DNA of 64,000 nt from Sipunculus nudus. Its lineage: Eukaryota; Annelida; Sipuncula; Golfingiida; Sipunculidae. A program made the position numbers and the translations under genes. This document shows positions 58,931-64,000 of the stretch, piece after piece. Location: positions 61,596,370 to 61,660,369 of the forward strand of contig CM049307.1 in the NCBI GenBank assembly GCA_026874595.1. Reading direction: 5' to 3'. The first letter of the stretch is position 1. The number at the start of each line of letters is the position of its first letter. The notes beneath the pieces were generated by a model. That model was not told the DNA's origin. It was given only the letters and a program-made list of their open reading frames with translations, and did not search any database.

Positions 58931-61900
58931 TTTTCACTTTGTTATTACATCCTGTGTTCCTATAGGCCAATCAATCCGCCGGGTCTGAGAGCAATAGATT
59001 CGCGTGCGTCGTATTATATCATATTCTGTAGCAGCATCTCCAGAGACTAATGAAAGGTATTAGATCTACAGTTGAAGCTTCATTGATGAGTGCTATGATT
59101 CTGTGAAAATCTCCGTTTCTTTTTTTTACATAAAAATCTCACGGTCTACATAGATAAATCCTATTTTTACACACAACAGGTGGAAGCAACCCTCAAACCT
59201 GTTGCTTACTTTTCAAGGACACCCAACATGTGTGAGAACAATGTTTAATAATAAATAAGACCAAGACTACAGCAGCTTGTATGCTGAATATTTCATAGTT
59301 GGCATCTCAAACCCATGATAATTGACTTTACATAATGAAAAAATAAGCTATATGTGTCCGGGAAAAAAAAACGGTGGTCGACATTATAGCAGGCATAGAC
59401 CTATAGGAACACAGGATTTAATAACAAAGTGAAAATGAGCGATCACCCTCCTCTCACACACACACACACGCACTTGTCGTTCATATTTATGTTTATGCTT
59501 TAAAAGAAAGAACAAAAGACTTCGAGGCAAAGGGAACTTCAGGTAGTCAGCAATTAAAATTTAGATTGGTTATTTATTAAAATGGTTGTGCCTCGCATGC
59601 ACCCCCCCCCCCCCCCAACACACACACACTTCAATTTAACAAGGAAATTGCGCCCCTGCATGCTGACTCGTGCTAAATATCAGTCCGGACAAATAAATCT
59701 TCAAGCATGTTCAACATTCTTGTGTCCTTTGGAAACTCCTGGGCCCGGGCTACAATATACAGGCAATATATCACTTCCGATTACCTAGGCACGTTGAGCC
59801 CTACTGATTAAAAGTTGTATTGACATAAAGCCAAGGACATTTCCTGATTTTTCAAGCAGTTTCTTGTGCCCTTCGTATCACTACTGATGAATATTTCTAT
59901 ATAAGCTTATACACCAACGAGACATTTTCTCAAATATTTCTTGTGCACTGTAGAACACTCCACCCCTCGGACCCTCTCAAGCTCTCCTGACCTCAAGTTT
60001 TCACAAGCTAAAGCAAAATATAAGTAAGCGTGGCTTCTGCATTATAAACATTTCAGTGGGCCCAATATAAAATGCTTGTCCGGCCCAGGACCCCCTCAGG
60101 CCCTTCGGCTGACCCTCCACTTCCCTCTCATATGGCCTGACCGTATTAGGAATGTTTCCAGGCATTATTAAAGAGACTGAACCAGGCATGCTCAGTGCAT
60201 CAAGCAGTCAAATAACAAGAAACCACGTTACATTGGATAATCATGAAATAAAATAGTGAAACTGAAAAATGCATTTCAGCGGTAGCTCAGCATTGTTAGT
60301 ACCATCAATATCTTATATTTACATATCGCTCACCAATCACGTAATTCTTCAGATATTTGCTGTGACAGTCATTTCACTATTTATGCAATCATTTGAAATT
60401 GGAAAATTTAGATTTCTGTGAGGACATTATTTTGAAAATAATTAAACTCGGTTCTTAATCATTCAGTTATAATTCGAATGAAACCATATAAATGCATGCA
60501 AGAGACTGCTTCAGCAACCTCAACTTTATTTATATGATAGTTTTTTTAATTTATATCTTCAGATATAATAAAAACAATGTTATGTTTACATAACGGATAA
60601 TTACAGTATAGGTAGGCTCCGCGCTTAGTCCCCTTGTATATGGCCGCATTGTTCTGATATGTATATGGTCGTCATGTTCCCAACTACCTTAGTACGCTTT
60701 CGTGCGTATATCTATAAAAAAAACACCCCTTGTTATAGGTATGTTACGACTAGACCGTTACAGCGGTTGTACACAGTTATGGACGTATTCTATCACGTCA
60801 TCCGGGCACTCGTCAAGGCGGCCCCGTGCCATGTTGCTGTATCACGATGTCAATAAAACTTGTTCAGCTTGCTCGTCTGCTCTGTTAACGTATCGAACCC
60901 ATACAAACACCCGTCACTTGAGAATCGAGCAAGCTGGGTCTTTGTGAGCCACCACATCCTTTTCTAGTGCTTCAAAGGAAAATCTTCAACCAACCCCATC
61001 TCTTCCGAAACAGATAGCTTTCTTTTAAGTTCGCTTATTGCGCTTCCGCGGTTGGACCATCCTCTTTTAAAATTCCTGGATCAAGCAAGAACGAGGCATG
61101 TAATATAAGCAACGGTTGCTGCAAGTCGGACGGGGGCCGTTTGGAGTATTCAAGGAATACTCAATAGACAGATGTTACTTAAGATACTTGTGGATTCAGT
61201 AAAGCCATAGCACGGGACATTTAAAAAACATTCCAATCATTACGATATTTCGGCTAAAAAGTGCCGTGTTCATTCAGCGGCGTACTTAGATTTTTTTGCC
61301 GCCCGGGCCGGTAGTATAGGAATTGCCGCTTCTCTAATAAAACATTACCAAACTTGACAACTTATGAAAACAAATCACGTCAAATATCCCTGTTATAGGG
61401 TTTTAGTTGACATGAACGCAGTGAATTTTATGCCACACACTACAGAGATCTCACCACTCTGCTAATATAAATCAAAAGATCGCTCTGATTTCAGACAAGT
61501 ATGTATCATTATGAAGTGCACAGAAAAGAATAAATTGTAACTAGATGAAAACGTGACAATGCAGGATACACATTTAATGTGGTAACGTAGTTTTTCATGT
61601 CCACACAATTTATGATTGGCTTAAACCCAACATGAGAAAGCCTCTTTGCTGACTGTTATTTAATTCTCAACGTAAATTTGTAGATGTTGTTGAGATGTTT
61701 TGTAACAGAAGCACTGCACCAAATGTCTTCCATATGAACTATAGTGGCTTATACTATAGTATACTATAATAATGGGCAGGAGGCAATGGGGTGGGTGGGA
61801 AGGTTTTCCCCTTTAACAAAACCTTTGGTTATAGCGGGGCAATATGGGTTAGTTTCGGTGCTCTTAAGCGTGTGTTGTCCTTTTTCTCACATTTCAGGTA

Positions 61901-64000
61901 AGGAAAAAGATACGCCCCCACCTTTCTATCAAAATGTTTATTTCATGTGGTGAAATGTATATCAAACCATGAAGAAAAAGTGGGGTATTTGGATTTACAT
62001 GTCATTTATAGCTTCTATATCTGTATACATCGGATTTTTAAAAATACTTAATTGTCTATATATTGTATTTCCCCACAAAGAGTACATGTAATATAATTTC
62101 TAATGGAATTATTTATTCTCCGATTTGCCTGAATACTGGAAGTTATTACAACACTGCACTCATGACATTAATTGAAATTAATGTCGTATTGGGGACTGTA
62201 ATGCCATCTTATATCTGTTTGATAAGACTAAGATGTTTTACAAATTCAACAACCATATCAAGCCCCGTGTGATACCATTTTTCGGTCTGTTTGTAGCGCC
62301 ATCTATTGAGTTTCGACGAAAACAGTCATCTGGTCAGAGTGCAATGTCATTATGTTTGTGAACATTGTATTGTATGCATGAGTCCAGCAATAAACATAAA
62401 GTTGCTGTCTGTGGTTAAGGCATTAGAAGAGGGTTTATAAGGTTCTTCTGGGATATCATTTTTGACCTGGAGGTTGGGATCGACACTCAGCTCAAAGTCC
62501 TTAAGACGACAGCCCATATGTATTGAAAGACTATCCACCGCTATCTGATATGGGTAGTATATAGACCTTTCCATTCACATTGGCGACCTCATGCAGTTGG
62601 TGACGACTGGTACTAAATGTTCGGGTCCGTTATATTGTCAAGGAAAGATCGTATATGTCATTTTTCAATTGTTGAAAGTAAAAAACAAAACAATATGCTA
62701 TCCTGTGGGGTTCCCGAAGGTGTATCTTGCGTGCACATTTTTAACCGGAAACAGCACATGAAAGTTACGCGCAGTGCACATGCCAGTGGATAAGGTATGT
62801 TGCATGGCGCGTATCCTCTCTGAAATTTAGATTTACAACATTTGCCTTTATATGTTAATCCTCTCCTGTGCGTACTTCTTGAATATTTTTTCTAGCACAG
62901 AAATAGTCAGGAATCTAGGATGAACCTTTTACTTGAATTTATCCTTATGTTTGTCTCTTTACTTGTGTCATTGAGTGCAGGCACCATTACGAAACCATAT
63001 TAAACCAAAAACTAGTCATCAATCCTTAAAATGATGTAATCTGCAAATATGTCGTTCAAAAGCGTTTGTTCACACCTACACACATATCGAAATAAGCCTA
63101 CACCTGGCTTGATCAGAGGCTCGAAAAATAAATGACACCACCTGGTGTCCGTACTGCGCAGGTTCAGAAATCAAGGATTTTTCAGGCTTCTAACTTGTAT
63201 TTCTTCTGTGTTTCTTAATCCAAGAAGTTTCTCATTGTTTGAGAAAATGTCGCAAATGCACAAGGTCCAACCTCTAGTCACTTGGTCTTAATTTTTATGG
63301 TAAATAAACAAACATGGACTGTGTTTACTCACATATAAAAAAAAACATAACAACGTATTTAACAAATGAATCGTAGAGAGTAAATCCGTATGCCGTGATT
63401 GTTTTTCTTGGAAACTTTTATTCAGCTAAAGTTAATAGCATGAGATAATATACATATTTTTGCAAATATATGTTTATGTAGGCCCACCGTTAAACGATAC
63501 ATGGTAAAAACTACAAGTAACACAATGTTGAGACTCCAAAATGTACTTCATCATACCTCCACCGGGCTGCGAGATGTTTTACCCTTGGTTAATTTGGTTT
63601 GTCTGTTTGCAATTTTGCGCAAAATGTTACAAACAGATTTTGATTGAATTTTGTGGAAGGTTCGGACAATACCCAATTATTTATCATTCTTGTTGTTTTT
63701 TTTTTTCATTTGCTGAGAAAATCTGAGGAGGACACTCCATAATGGTACCCCCACCCCCCGGCAATAGCTCCAAGAATATAAAACTTTCCTTGACTTCCAA
63801 TTCATATTGCGGAATTCATGAATATATTTCATCATGGAAGTAATTTTTGCTCAGTTTTCAATACTATTTCAATCATGATTAACATTTGATTTTAACATTC
63901 GAGAACAATATAAAATCTAAATATTATGACTATTCAGTAAGGCCACTAAAGCATGCTATATCCCAAATTTTCATATCGATTGGGTGCATAATTGAAGGAA
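58931..64000. other. Right edge without a recognised gene
   Basis: No exon chain was found. Two places look LTR-like: 60660-60950 (TATCTATAAAAAA, later CAATAAAAC) and 62290-62580 (GCGCCATCTATTGAG, AATAAACATAAAG, ending CATTCACA before TTGGCGACC, which could be a primer-binding site). A - strand frame at 62574-62350 is open and protein-like but lies inside the second candidate. Confidence 0.3.

Noticed and set aside
1-64000. CRISPR arrays, bacterial operons, phage or plasmid features
   Set aside because: Spliced genes, microsatellites, SINEs and MITEs show that this is an animal nuclear genome. The tandem arrays have no repeat-spacer design, except the TATTAC clusters, whose repeats are far too short.

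Overview
This is nuclear DNA from a metazoan, most likely a marine lophotrochozoan and probably a bivalve mollusc. It is AT-rich, its genes have long introns with GT-AG junctions, and it is crowded with TA microsatellites. It also carries several non-autonomous elements with Helitron-like hairpin/CTAG ends and tandem-repeat cores, a pattern familiar from bivalve genomes. The species call is inference; no sequence search was possible.

Two protein genes can be assembled with confidence, and they are convergent. On the + strand (8761-24808), five coding exons with compatible phases encode a 433-residue type I membrane protein. It has a signal peptide, a divergent SUEL-type (galactose/rhamnose-binding lectin-like) domain, a second unassigned extracellular module, a Cys-rich membrane-proximal exon, one transmembrane helix and a 118-residue cytoplasmic tail. 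On the - strand (37721-33023), two coding exons encode a 442-residue GT14 beta-1,6-N-acetylglucosaminyltransferase (core-2/I-branching, GCNT family). It is a type II Golgi enzyme, and an intron lies immediately before its start codon. One protein may read surface sugars and the other builds O-glycan branches, but nothing in the sequence ties them functionally. On the right, a 165-codon open terminal exon (51287-50789, -) and a possible first exon with a strong donor (56626-56597, -) hint at a third gene that I could not assemble.

The rest is repeats. Family P (copies at 963-2397, 34184-35656 and 57773-58930) has a Helitron-like 3' hairpin plus CTAG and a tandem core. Family Q (about 757-4490, 11300-12728 and 15428-17175) has a 14-bp palindrome at one end, a long hairpin at the other and a roughly 340-bp tandem core. 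P1 is nested inside Q1, and both families carry the palindrome GGTGGCGCCACC in their repeat units. Element R (about 22255-23267) is another Helitron-like element with 180-bp repeats. Also present are a 181-bp satellite, a diverged array with a period of roughly 160 bp, a 39-40-bp hairpin minisatellite, a tRNA-derived SINE family (three copies), a dispersed 300-bp pair, an 847-bp solo LTR inside a TA array, two TA-flanked MITEs and a decayed reverse-transcriptase gene.

Layout: 1-756 unassigned; 757-4490 Q1 with nested P1; 4490-8760 gene-free; 8761-25240 lectin-like receptor gene with MITE, Q2, Q3, TATTAC clusters and R in its introns; 25740-32000 repeats, RT remnant and SINE; 32800-37723 GCNT gene with P2 in its intron; 38510-39356 solo LTR; 39410-50700 microsatellites and MITE with no gene seen; 50789-56760 possible third gene; 57001-58930 minisatellite and P3; 58935-64000 unassigned with LTR-like hints.
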